A stretch of 21,109 bases of DNA, taken from contig CAKVCS010000004.1 of assembly GCA_934725785.1 (NCBI GenBank), positions 1 through 21,109 on the forward strand, given 5' to 3'. The DNA comes from an uncultured Bacteroidales bacterium. GTDB lineage: Bacteria; Bacteroidota; Bacteroidia; Bacteroidales; Marinilabiliaceae. Position numbers and translations under genes: made by a program. The stretch's first letter is position 1, and every line of letters begins with the position of its first letter. The notes under the pieces are model-generated. The model worked only from the letters and a program-made list of their open reading frames with translations, was not told where the DNA came from and ran no database searches. Below, piece after piece: positions 8,434-15,362 of this stretch.

Positions 8434-9312
8434 TTACTCTTGGCTGGCTATGCGCAGCAAGTACTGGCCGTAATCGTTCTTCTTCATCGGCTGCGCCAGT
8501 CTGACAAGCTCTTCGCATGTTATCCAGCCGTTTCTGTATGCTATCTCTTCCAGGCAGGCCACTTTCAGGCCTTGCCGTTTCTCCACCACCTCTATGAATG
8601 TCGACGCCTCGGACAGCGACTCGTGAGTGCCGGTGTCCAGCCAGGCGAAGCCTCTGCCAAGCTTCTGAAGGCACAGCTTGCCCTCTGCCAGATAGTGCTG
8701 GTTTACCGATGTGATTTCGAGCTCGCCGCGGGCCGATGGCTTAAGCCCCGAGGCCACGTCCACAACGCTGTTGGGGTAGAAATATAGACCCACGATGGCG
8801 TAGTTCGACTTTGGCTCGCTTGGCTTCTCCTCTATTGACAGCACTTTGCCGTCCTCTCCAAACTCAGCCACGCCATACCGCTCGGGGTCCGCCACCCAAT
8901 ACCCGAATATTGAGGCCTCGCCACGCTCCTCTGTCGCCTCTATGGAGCGCTTGAGCATCTGGTCGAAGCTCTGCCCGAAAAATATGTTGTCCCCCAAAGC
9001 AAGGCACACGGTGTCGTCTCCTATGAAGTCCCTGCCTATTATGAAGGCCTGCGCGAGGCCGTCGGGGCTTGGCTGCTCCGCATACTCCAGCCTGACCCCA
9101 TAGTCCGCTCCGTCGCCAAGCAGGCGGCGGAAGCCCGGCAAGTCCGCTGGCGTCGAGATTATGAGCACGTCACGTATCCCCGCGAGCATCAGTGTCGAGA
9201 GGGGGTAGTATATCATCGGCTTGTCATATATGGGCAGAAGCTGCTTTGACACGCCCTTCGTTATGGGATACAGCCGAGTGCCGCTTCCCCCCGCCAATAT
9301 TATGCCTTTCAT
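8434..9312 (-). CDS. rfbA: Glucose-1-phosphate thymidylyltransferase
   Basis: RfbA (RmlA) joins glucose-1-phosphate and dTTP to make dTDP-glucose, the first step toward dTDP-L-rhamnose. The 292-residue product is full length. The nucleotide-binding signature [18 protein letters not shown] opens the protein. [34 protein letters not shown], the metal-binding LGDNIFFG and the [13 protein letters not shown] motif all follow in order. It leads the rfbA-rfbC-rfbD set. The 170-bp spacer upstream holds a strong hairpin (9340-9389) but no recognisable promoter, so it may be read through from the secreted-protein gene. Confidence 0.97.
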   Translation of the reverse strand: MKGIILAGGSGTRLYPITKGVSKQLLPIYDKPMIYYPLSTLMLAGIRDVLIISTPADLPGFRRLLGDGADYGVRLEYAEQPSPDGLAQAFIIGRDFIGDDTVCLALGDNIFFGQSFDQMLKRSIEATEERGEASIFGYWVADPERYGVAEFGEDGKVLSIEEKPSEPKSNYAIVGLYFYPNSVVDVASGLKPSARGELEITSVNQHYLAEGKLCLQKLGRGFAWLDTGTHESLSEASTFIEVVEKRQGLKVACLEEIAYRNGWITCEELVRLAQPMKKNDYGQYLLRIASQE

Positions 9313-9339
9313 TGTGTCCTTGCTTTTTTATCATGCGAC

Positions 9340-9389
9340 GACGGGCCGCGCACGCACCCTTTTTGAGGTGTCCCTATGCGCAGCCCGTC
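9340..9389 (-). other. Long RNA hairpin in the leader of rfbA
   Basis: On the minus strand GACGGGCTGCGCA (9389 to 9377) pairs with TGCGCGGCCCGTC (9352 to 9340): 13 base pairs including one U-G wobble. Inside the loop CACC and GGTG can form a further 4-bp stem around a T/A-rich tip. No T-run follows in the direction of transcription, so it is not a standard intrinsic terminator. It ends 27 nt before the rfbA ATG. It could be a leader structure, a processing site or a weak attenuator. I recognise no named RNA family. Confidence 0.6.
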
Positions 9390-9482
9390 ATTATGTCATC
9401 CTTCATCCTTTGCCCCTGCACCCGGCGAAGCCGCGCCCCTTCCGCTTTTATGGGCCAGGCCGACGCCTTGGGCCGCAGGTGG

Positions 9483-10274
9483 TTAGCGTCTTGTGAATTC
9501 GCTCTGCGAATCGTCGTAGTTCAAGTAGTACTTGCCCTTCGTCAAAGTCGAGATGTTGATGGTCTTGCCGTAGCCCTTGAACACTATGCCGCCATATTGG
9601 TCGTAAACCTCGTAAAGGGTCTCACCGCTGAACATTATCTCCGTGTTTGAGGACTTATATGATACCTTTGGGGTGGATGACGTCACCACCGCCTCGCGCG
9701 AGTACGATTGCGCCCTGCGGTTCACCGTTGTCTGACGGACTCGGAACTTGTTCACGCCGCTGTGCGTGCGAATCTTCGTCTCGTAGCTGTTGGGCTGGTT
9801 ATGGCCTTTGCCCATCACCTCGCCCACTTTTATCCACTTGTTCCACCTGTATTGCTCAATGATGAAAGGCAGTGGGCCAGTCTCGCCCGAGGTTGAGAAA
9901 GTCAGGACGCCGTCTGTAGCCTTCACGGAGTCGAACTTTGCTGGCTTCTGTACTTGCAGGGCGTTGGCGTTGAGTACCATGGGCGTGCAGTCGTCCTTAT
10001 AGCGGATCACGATGTTCACGTCATCACCCACCTTGAGGTCGTACACGCTCAAGTCTATCTCGAAAGCGCTCGAGTTAATCTCGTCAGTCGTTATCATGCC
10101 GTTCACGGTGACCTCATACGCGCAGAAACCCACACCCGATGGGGCGAACGGGTTTTTGACGTATATGTTCTCTCCTTGATAAGTGCCTTTGACGACGAGC
10201 TCTTCGGCCGATACGTCTTGCTCCGCGGTAAGTAAGGCTAACGCTGTCGCAAGAGCACAGAGTGTTCTACTCAT
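9483..10274 (-). CDS. Conserved secreted Bacteroidota protein of unknown function
   Basis: The product is 263 residues. Residues 1-23 look like a signal peptide ending VSA before EELVVKG. The mature start, with KGTYQGENIYVKNPFA, GVGFCAYEVTVNG and DEINSSAFEIDLS, resembles a secreted protein I know only as a conserved uncharacterised one in Bacteroidota. A middle part reads LPFIIEQYRWNKWIKVGEV. Two Cys residues (FCAYEV and DDCTP) could form a disulfide. The last 50 residues (EIMFSGETLYEVYDQYGGIV, then GKTINISTLTKGKYYLNYD) resemble a beta-rich type IX secretion sorting domain, though this is weak. A promoter lies upstream at 10300-10331. No enzymatic motif is visible. It may be surface-located or periplasmic; its position before rfbA is suggestive but not proof of a link to polysaccharide. 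Confidence 0.75.
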   Translation of the reverse strand: MSRTLCALATALALLTAEQDVSAEELVVKGTYQGENIYVKNPFAPSGVGFCAYEVTVNGMITTDEINSSAFEIDLSVYDLKVGDDVNIVIRYKDDCTPMVLNANALQVQKPAKFDSVKATDGVLTFSTSGETGPLPFIIEQYRWNKWIKVGEVMGKGHNQPNSYETKIRTHSGVNKFRVRQTTVNRRAQSYSREAVVTSSTPKVSYKSSNTEIMFSGETLYEVYDQYGGIVFKGYGKTINISTLTKGKYYLNYDDSQSEFTRR

Positions 10275-10299
10275 TTTTCAATTTTGCGTTTTCGACCCC

Positions 10300-10331
10300 C
10301 AATTTTAATCATTTTTACACATAAAGACAAA
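10300..10331 (-). promoter_or_regulatory. Bacteroidota-type promoter for the secreted-protein gene
   Basis: On the minus strand TTTG (10328-10331), a 20-nt spacer and TAAAATTG (10300-10307) match the TTTG / TAnnTTTG arrangement with one mismatch. Transcription would begin about 20 nt before the ATG at 10274. The whole 75-bp spacer is AT-rich against a GC-rich background. Confidence 0.6.
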
Positions 10332-10349
10332 TAAATCCCTTTCATCACG

Positions 10350-12116
10350 CTAATTTATTTTCTCGCTCCACCTGCCGTCATCTTTAATTATCTGTTTTAG
10401 AGTATTCAAGGCCTCCGCCTGGTCTATAGACCTTTTTACGACTTCTTTGCCCCTGTATAGGGATATCTTGCCTCGCCCTGCGCCAACGTAGCCGTAGTCG
10501 GCATCTGCCATCTCGCCAATTCCGTTCACTATGCACCCCATCACGCCAATCTTAAGCCCTGCCAGTCCGCCCAGCTCCCTCTTTATCTCGGCCACGGTGG
10601 ACTGGATGTCGTAGAGCGTCCGTCCGCACCCGGGGCATGATATGAACTCCGTGCGGTCGAAGCGCGCGCGGCAGGCCTGCAGCAGCATCTGCGCGCTCTC
10701 GGCCGCCTTATCCGTGGGGATGTTGGGGGCGTCGACGCATATCCCGTCAAGAAGGCCGTCTATGAACAGACCCCCCATGTCCGCCGACATCTCCAGCTGC
10801 AGCTGACGAATGTCGTGCGTGTCGTTACTGTATATCCCCACGAGGGGCAGGCGGCACCCGGCATTGTTCAGGGCGAGCGCCATAGCCCGGAGCTCCGCCA
10901 TCGGGTTGCCGCTCCTGGCTTTGCCAAATAGCGTCACATCTTTAGCGTCTTTCGGCAGCTTCTTGATGGCTCCGCCCAAAATGTCGTTGAGGGTCACGGT
11001 CACGCGCCCGCTGCCGCCTTGCTCGCCCATGCTCGTCAGGGCCTCCGGACTCTTGGGCAGCGTGATGTCAGCCGATGACCGGTCCTCTTTTGCTATGACG
11101 ATTACGACTGGTGCCTTGTTGCCTCCTATGCCATGGGCGTTTTCTGTAGTTTTCCGTCGTCTGTATGAGTATGGAGAGTAAGTCCTCGCGTCAACATAGG
11201 CCACAGCGTCGGCTTTGGCAAGCCTCTGGCAATGTCTGGCCAGGGCGCTTGCCACTGGAATTTCCGCCTCGGGGGCTTCGGTGAGAGACACGCGGATGGT
11301 GTCGCCAAGCCCGTCATTGAGCAGTGCGCCTATGCCGGCCGCCGATTTTATGCGGCCCTCGGCGTCGCTGCCGGCCTCGGTCACGCCAAGATGCAGGGGG
11401 TACACACTGCCGCGATGGCGAAGTGTGGCGGAGAGCAGGCGCACGGTCTCGACCATGATGCGCGTGTTGCTGCTTTTTATGCTTATGGCGATGTCGTGAA
11501 AGTCGAGTTCCTCGAATGCGTCGAGATATTCCGTGCATGAGGCTACCATTCCGGCGGGGGTGTCGCCATATTTCGCCATTACGCGGTCCGACAGCGAACC
11601 GTGGTTCACGCCAATGCGTATGGCCGTCTTATGAGCCTTGCATATCTCAACGAGCGGGCGGAGCTTCTCTAATATTATTTCGTGCCACTCCTTGTCGGTC
11701 AGCTTGTCAGCGTCTTTGCTGAAGCGTTTGGCCTCGCCTGTGTAGTTCCCCGGGTTTATGCGTACGGCCTCCACCAGGGCCGCTGCAGTCTCTGCCGCCT
11801 TGGGGTTGAAGTGGACGTCGGCGACGAGGGGGGTGTATATGCCCGCGCCTTTCAGGAGCGCGCCCAGCTCGCCTATGCTCTTTGCCTCCCGCTCTCCCTG
11901 CGTTGTCAGGCGGACTATCTCGCCGCCAGCCTCAATAATCCTTTTGCTCTGCTCCGCGCTGCCCTCCACGTCGTTCGTGTCGGTGGTCGTCATAGACTGT
12001 ATCCTTATCGGGGCGTCGCCACCAAGCGTCACGTTGCCAACCCTTATCTGTCGCGTCTTTTGGCGCTCATATTTGAACAGCGAAGGGCAAAAGTCCTCAA
12101 CATCCATGTCGTTCAT
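10350..12116 (-). CDS. ispG: 4-hydroxy-3-methylbut-2-en-1-yl diphosphate synthase, long three-domain form
   Basis: IspG (GcpE) carries out the penultimate step of the MEP isoprenoid pathway, reductive conversion of MEcPP to HMBPP using a [4Fe-4S] cluster. At 588 residues it is much longer than the roughly 370-residue E. coli enzyme. It matches the three-domain type known from Bacteroidota, Chlamydiae and plants, with an extra domain between the TIM barrel and the cluster domain. The barrel shows IRIQSMTTTDTNDVEG and PLVADVHFNPKAA. The cluster ligands are Cys494 and Cys497 (SCPGCGRTLYD), Cys528 and Glu535 (GCIVNGIGE). The ATG at 12116 is chosen over an upstream extension; ATG at 12107 is also possible. 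It is transcribed alone from a good promoter at 12140-12147 and sits between the exbD terminator and the secreted-protein gene. Confidence 0.96.
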   Translation of the reverse strand: MNDMDVEDFCPSLFKYERQKTRQIRVGNVTLGGDAPIRIQSMTTTDTNDVEGSAEQSKRIIEAGGEIVRLTTQGEREAKSIGELGALLKGAGIYTPLVADVHFNPKAAETAAALVEAVRINPGNYTGEAKRFSKDADKLTDKEWHEIILEKLRPLVEICKAHKTAIRIGVNHGSLSDRVMAKYGDTPAGMVASCTEYLDAFEELDFHDIAISIKSSNTRIMVETVRLLSATLRHRGSVYPLHLGVTEAGSDAEGRIKSAAGIGALLNDGLGDTIRVSLTEAPEAEIPVASALARHCQRLAKADAVAYVDARTYSPYSYRRRKTTENAHGIGGNKAPVVIVIAKEDRSSADITLPKSPEALTSMGEQGGSGRVTVTLNDILGGAIKKLPKDAKDVTLFGKARSGNPMAELRAMALALNNAGCRLPLVGIYSNDTHDIRQLQLEMSADMGGLFIDGLLDGICVDAPNIPTDKAAESAQMLLQACRARFDRTEFISCPGCGRTLYDIQSTVAEIKRELGGLAGLKIGVMGCIVNGIGEMADADYGYVGAGRGKISLYRGKEVVKRSIDQAEALNTLKQIIKDDGRWSEKIN

Positions 12117-12139
12117 CTGAATATCTTTTTTCCTTATTG

Positions 12140-12147
12140 CAAATATA
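12140..12147 (-). promoter_or_regulatory. ispG promoter, -7 element
   Basis: On the minus strand TATATTTG is an exact match to TAnnTTTG. It lies 23 nt before the chosen ispG ATG. The upstream -33 position does not hold a clear TTTG, so only the -7 box is marked. Confidence 0.55.
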
Positions 12148-12435
12148 GCCAATAGTGTGCTCTTTGTCGTGCGCCGCGCCTGCAAACAACTCTGCAGCTT
12201 GCCAGTGAAAGTTCGAGCCGTGCCGCTTTTTCGCGTCGCCTTTTTCGCTTACGCTTTCCCGCGGTTCGTTTCGGCCCGGTGTGCGGTCATTCTCTCTCGG
12301 GCCAAGTCTCCGCGTCTTGCGCTCCCTCTCTTTTCTTCACGCCCTTCTTGGCGATAACGCGTCTTGGCCCGGCGGCAGTTTTTTCAATGCCGGTCTCCGT
12401 CCCTGTAGACACTTGATGTCGCGAGGTGCGGTGGC

Positions 12436-12473
12436 AAACAAAAAGTCCCGCCCTTGCTTGAGGGGCGGGACTT
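12436..12473 (-). terminator. Intrinsic terminator after the exbB-exbD cluster
   Basis: On the minus strand AAGTCCCGCCC and GGGCGGGACTT form a perfect 11-bp GC-rich stem around a 9-nt loop. The T-run TTTTTGTTT follows at once. It begins about 25 nt after the stop codon of the last exbD gene. Confidence 0.93.
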
Positions 12474-12497
12474 GAGTCGCATTGCTTGTAAAAATAC

Positions 12498-12962
12498 TTA
12501 ATTCTTGACAGCCTTTCGGGCGGCGTAGCTGATCTTCAAAGCCTGCGCCTTGCGGAGGGCCTGCTTGATGTCAGTGATAGTACCCATCTGGATGTCGGAG
12601 TCGGCTTTGATTGAGACCGTCATTTTGGGGCGGTCCGCCTCGCTAAGGCCCTCGCGCTCCTGGAGAATGTAGTCCTCGATGCCGTCAACCGTGGCGTACG
12701 AGTCATTCAGCTGGATGCGAGGCTCTGTGCCGTACTTCTTTGTTTGCACAGGCTTACCTACATATATGTAGCTGACGAGCGATTTCTGCTCCAGCTTCGT
12801 AATCTCGGTAGCCTCGGGCAGTTTGACCTTGACTATCAGCGTCACCTCCTTCATGTTCGATGCGACCATGAAGAAGAACAGAAGCATGAACACGATGTCA
12901 GGAAGCGAAGAGGTGTTGACCTTGAACTGCCCTTTTTTCTTGCTTTTTCTGATGACTGCCAT
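12498..12962 (-). CDS. exbD: ExbD/TolR-type biopolymer transport protein (second copy)
   Basis: This is a 154-residue inner-membrane protein with one transmembrane helix (about residues 21-36, PDIVFMLLFFFMVASN) after a basic cytoplasmic tail (RKSKKKG). Asp22 in the helix is the proton-pathway aspartate of the ExbD/TolR family. The periplasmic part ends in TVSIKADSDIQMGTITDIKQALRKA, the usual ExbD C-terminal fold. With ExbB it forms a proton-driven motor that energises TonB-dependent outer-membrane transport or Tol-type envelope work. Its ATG overlaps the stop of the preceding exbD by one base (TAATG), indicating translational coupling. It is the last gene before a strong terminator. Confidence 0.93.
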   Translation of the reverse strand: MAVIRKSKKKGQFKVNTSSLPDIVFMLLFFFMVASNMKEVTLIVKVKLPEATEITKLEQKSLVSYIYVGKPVQTKKYGTEPRIQLNDSYATVDGIEDYILQEREGLSEADRPKMTVSIKADSDIQMGTITDIKQALRKAQALKISYAARKAVKN

Positions 12963-13540
12963 TACTTCTTGTAGTTTTTAGGTTCTGCCTCGGAGATCTT
13001 CTGAGGATAAACTTTCTTTATGGCCTCTTTCTCCTCGTCGGAGCAATCGTCATAGCTCTTGTGGAACTGCTTCTTGGCGAACTCGTCGCGGACCTCGTTA
13101 TAGGCCGCCTGAAGCTCATTCTGAACCTTCAGGTATGCCTGATACTCGCTGCCGCGGTCATTCTGAAGAGATATGACACCCTTCGGGACGCGAACCATGC
13201 CGATGCCCTCGATCTCAGTCTCAGACTTCTCGGGGAGGGACGGGTCGTCGTAAGGGTTGACTATGAACTCCTTTGCCTTAGCCTTGAGCTGGTCCACGCT
13301 CTCCATCCATTCGCCGCGGACGAGCAGCTGGTTGTTATAGTTCAGCTGCACCATGAAGACGTTGCGCTCCTTGATTATAGGCGCGTCCGTCTGGTCCTTC
13401 GGTGCGATGGGAGGAAGCATACGGCTCAGACCCATGTCAGAAGTCATGGTCGTCGAGACGAGGAAGAAGACCAGAAGGAGGAATGCGATATCCGCCGTTG
13501 AGCTCGCATTAACGTCTGGCGTTTCTTTCTTGTTTCCCAT
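12962..13540 (-). CDS. exbD: ExbD/TolR-type biopolymer transport protein (first copy, with long periplasmic insert)
   Basis: The product is 192 residues with a single transmembrane helix (about 15-33, TADIAFLLLVFFLVSTTM) and the family aspartate at Asp17. The N-terminus NASSTADIAF is the classic ExbD/TolR start. The periplasmic domain is longer than that of the second copy and is hydrophilic and charged, including a likely helical stretch near the C-terminus (YLKVQNELQAAYNEVRDEFA) and a Lys-rich tail. It has LLVRGEWMESVDQLKAKAKEFI in place of the compact fold of its partner. Bacteroidota motor clusters often carry two unlike ExbD proteins, so the pair may form a hetero-dimer within the ExbB pentamer; that is inference. 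It follows the four-helix gene by 91 bp. Confidence 0.92.
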   Translation of the reverse strand: MGNKKETPDVNASSTADIAFLLLVFFLVSTTMTSDMGLSRMLPPIAPKDQTDAPIIKERNVFMVQLNYNNQLLVRGEWMESVDQLKAKAKEFIVNPYDDPSLPEKSETEIEGIGMVRVPKGVISLQNDRGSEYQAYLKVQNELQAAYNEVRDEFAKKQFHKSYDDCSDEEKEAIKKVYPQKISEAEPKNYKK

Positions 13541-13577
13541 AATTTACTTTTTAATTAGTTAGGTATTACTGCTTCTC

Positions 13578-13631
13578 AGATGCCGCGTCCGCCATGGCGC
13601 TATGCCCTGCTTCCCGCGGCTCTCCGCATCT
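13578..13631 (-). other. Structured spacer between the four-helix gene and exbD
   Basis: GCCGCG (13620 to 13615 on the minus strand) can pair with CGCGGC (13587 to 13582), and AGATGC (13631 to 13626) with GCATCT (13583 to 13578); the two stems share a few bases and would compete. No T-run follows. An AT-rich stretch lies between this element and the exbD ATG. Confidence 0.35.
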
Positions 13632-14072
13632 CTACCTGAACAGTTGGTAAACCTCGGAAACGACGATTGAGAGAACGCCGGCAGCGAGTGCGAGATAAAT
13701 AGAGTAGAGTCCCATGTCTGAAACCCTGAGCCATGCGCCCTGGTTCTCGTCGCCTTCATAGCCGACAAGCTGCAGGGGGGTCTCGTCTCCGATTGCCCAG
13801 AAAATGCCGAGGATTACGACGACGCCGACCAGCGCCAAGCCGCCCCTGACGAGCAGTTTCGGATCCGAGATGGCGTTAACCGTCTCTGAAGCTATCGCAC
13901 TTATCACACCAAGGCAAAGCAGGCCTATGGTCCAGATGAGTGCCATGTCCACGAACGAGCCATCTGCGAGTGGGTTGTCATCCTTGAATGAGAAGCCGAG
14001 GATGACAAGTATCGCGTCAATGGCCAAGAGGACGTACATCACGATGCTCGTGATTTTTTCTGTATTTTTCAT
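13632..14072 (-). CDS. Small four-helix membrane protein in the ExbB/ExbD cluster, function unknown
   Basis: The product is 146 residues and mostly hydrophobic, with predicted membrane helices near residues 8-28, 42-62, 75-93 and 119-140. The loop after helix 1 is short and acidic (KDDNPLADGSF); the loop after helix 3 is acidic (DETPLQLVGYEGDENQG). No catalytic or metal motif is visible. It lies between exbB and the first exbD on the same strand and before the shared terminator. The placement argues for a part or helper of the motor, for example a subunit that docks on ExbB or ExbD, but no function is established that I can name. It does not read as TonB, which would have one helix and a Pro-rich stretch. 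Confidence 0.85.
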   Translation of the reverse strand: MKNTEKITSIVMYVLLAIDAILVILGFSFKDDNPLADGSFVDMALIWTIGLLCLGVISAIASETVNAISDPKLLVRGGLALVGVVVILGIFWAIGDETPLQLVGYEGDENQGAWLRVSDMGLYSIYLALAAGVLSIVVSEVYQLFR

Positions 14073-14105
14073 CTTCCTTTGTTTTTTGGCTTTTGCGTTT
14101 TACTT

Positions 14106-14249
14106 GGCTGCAGCCCTTTCTTTTCTTTGCCCGGATTTCCGGGACCACTCAGGGGGTGTCGGGTATCGTATGCGCCCCGCCCCTCAGTGCGCTGCAGCAG
14201 TTTAACCCGTTTCGTTACCCGCCCGCGTCGCCTGTCCCGTGAGGGGCGG
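14106..14249 (-). other. Hairpin-rich spacer between exbB and the four-helix gene
   Basis: The spacer is 198 bp, long for an operon. It contains CCGCCCCTCA (14177-14186) and its exact inverse TGAGGGGCGG (14240-14249) with a 53-nt loop, the short hairpin CCCGG-ATTT-CCGGG (14130-14143), and the palindrome GGCTGCAGCC (14106-14115). None has a T-run on the minus strand. I see no open frame or promoter match in it. Confidence 0.4.
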
Positions 14250-14270
14250 CTTCGCGGCGCGTCTTGCGGA

Positions 14271-15080
14271 TTAGTGCTTAGCCTGATACTTGAGGATGAT
14301 GTCAACCAAAGAGATAGAGGCGTCCTCCATCTTGTTGACGATGGCGTCAATCTTTGCGACGATGTAGTTGTAGAAGAGCTGGAGGCTTACAGCCGCGATA
14401 AGACCGAAGATTGTGGTCAAGAGGGCGACCTTGATACCGCCTGCAAGAGCGACTGGGCTCATGTCACCGAGCTGCTGGATTGAGTCGAATGCCTGGATCA
14501 TACCAACGACCGTACCCATGAAGCCGAGGGACGGGGCGATGGCGATGAAGAGGGAGATCCAAGAAAGGCCGGACTCCATGCGACCCATCTGGACGGAGCC
14601 GTAAGACGCGACGGCCTTCTCAACCATGTCCGGACCCTCATTGTAACGGTCGAGACCCTGGTAGAATATTGCAGCGACAGGGCCGCGGGTGTTGCGGCAA
14701 ACTTCCTTCGCCTCCTCTACGCCACCATGGTTGAAGGCCTCTTCTACTTTTGTAAGGAGCTTCTTTGTGTTCGTGTTAGCAGCGGTGAGGTAAATGATGC
14801 GCTCAATGGCGATTGCGAGGCCGAGGACGATGCAGGCGAGGACGGGGAGCATCCACTCTACGCCACCCTCGACGAACTTCTCCTTGAGGACCTGGTGAAG
14901 GCTCTTCTCCTCGTCAGCCGCTACGGCTGCGGTTGCCTCCTCGGTCACCTCCTCTGCAGGTGCCACTGCGGCCTCAGTCTGCTCTGCTGCCGGGGCTGCT
15001 GCGTTCTCATCCTGTGCCATGGCGACAGAGCCGAAACTCATCATGCCGACAACTGCTAAATAGGCAAAAAGCTTTTTCAT
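14271..15080 (-). CDS. exbB: ExbB/TolQ/MotA-family proton channel protein
   Basis: ExbB forms the pentameric inner-membrane channel that, with ExbD, converts proton flow into force on periplasmic partners. The 269-residue product begins with a signal-peptide-like segment (MKKLFAYLAVVGMMSFGSVA, then MAQ). An Ala/Glu-rich low-complexity stretch (about 24-58) follows, then the three channel helices: about 76-98, 172-195 and 215-240. The hallmark IAPSLGFMGTVVGMIQAF (181-198) and GGIKVALLTTIFGLIAAV (214-231) hold the pore-lining Thr residues. The start at 15080 is chosen because MKKLFAYL opens the signal sequence; the 31-residue upstream extension is basic and atypical. The N-terminal signal plus acidic linker is absent from E. 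coli ExbB but is common in this phylum. It heads the motor cluster. Confidence 0.95.
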   Translation of the reverse strand: MKKLFAYLAVVGMMSFGSVAMAQDENAAAPAAEQTEAAVAPAEEVTEEATAAVAADEEKSLHQVLKEKFVEGGVEWMLPVLACIVLGLAIAIERIIYLTAANTNTKKLLTKVEEAFNHGGVEEAKEVCRNTRGPVAAIFYQGLDRYNEGPDMVEKAVASYGSVQMGRMESGLSWISLFIAIAPSLGFMGTVVGMIQAFDSIQQLGDMSPVALAGGIKVALLTTIFGLIAAVSLQLFYNYIVAKIDAIVNKMEDASISLVDIILKYQAKH

Positions 15081-15362
15081 AATCTGTGATAAATTTGACT
15101 TTTTATAAACTTTTGTTTTTGTTGGTTTGCGTGAATGGCGCATATTGTTGACCAGTGCGCTTTTCGATACCAAATTACTAATTTTTTACAACATTGAGCC
15201 GTTGCTCTTTGCAAAATGCGACTTTTTGCCGCTTTTTGTTTCTGATGTCAGGGGCTTGGAGCTGCTGCCGGGGCGGCTTGCGATACGGTTGGCTTTCTCT
15301 TGTGTCTGACGGACAGGCTGTTGCCCGCCGCCTCGTGTGACATCTCCGCTTAATCACGTTTT
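15081..15362. other. Spacer between tatD and exbB, probably holding the exbB promoter
   Basis: This 282-bp stretch has no supported gene. It becomes AT-rich near exbB. On the minus strand AGTAATTTGG (complement near 15170-15179) is a near match to TAnnTTTG lacking one base, but no clean two-box promoter can be set. No T-tailed hairpin marks the end of tatD transcription. Confidence 0.4.

Larger units (their letters stand above)
12117..12497. other. Intergenic region between exbD and ispG
   Basis: This 381-bp stretch holds the terminator of the ExbB/ExbD cluster at its right end (12436-12473) and the ispG promoter at its left end (12140-12147). Between about 12155 and 12430 I see no gene, repeat or RNA structure that I can support; a short plus-strand open frame there has no credible start signal or family character. 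Confidence 0.7.

Noticed and set aside
8387..8674. An N-terminal extension of rfbC of 96 codons.
   Set aside because: It lies inside the rfbA coding region in another frame; homology and an AGGAG site put the start at the GTG at 8386.
12157..12357. A short plus-strand open frame in the ispG upstream spacer.
   Set aside because: Low-complexity Arg/Ser/Phe-rich translation, no ribosome site, and no family similarity.
12436..14249. Possible dispersed repeat based on the shared string TGAGGGGCGG near 12461, 14177 and 14240.
   Set aside because: The matches are short, GC-rich, and each is explained by a local hairpin; flanking bases do not align.
12498..15080. ExbB/ExbD cluster as a type IX secretion or gliding motor (GldL/GldM).
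   Set aside because: ExbB has the three-helix ExbB/TolQ signature and the ExbD proteins have one helix with the family Asp; neither resembles GldL or GldM in length or layout.
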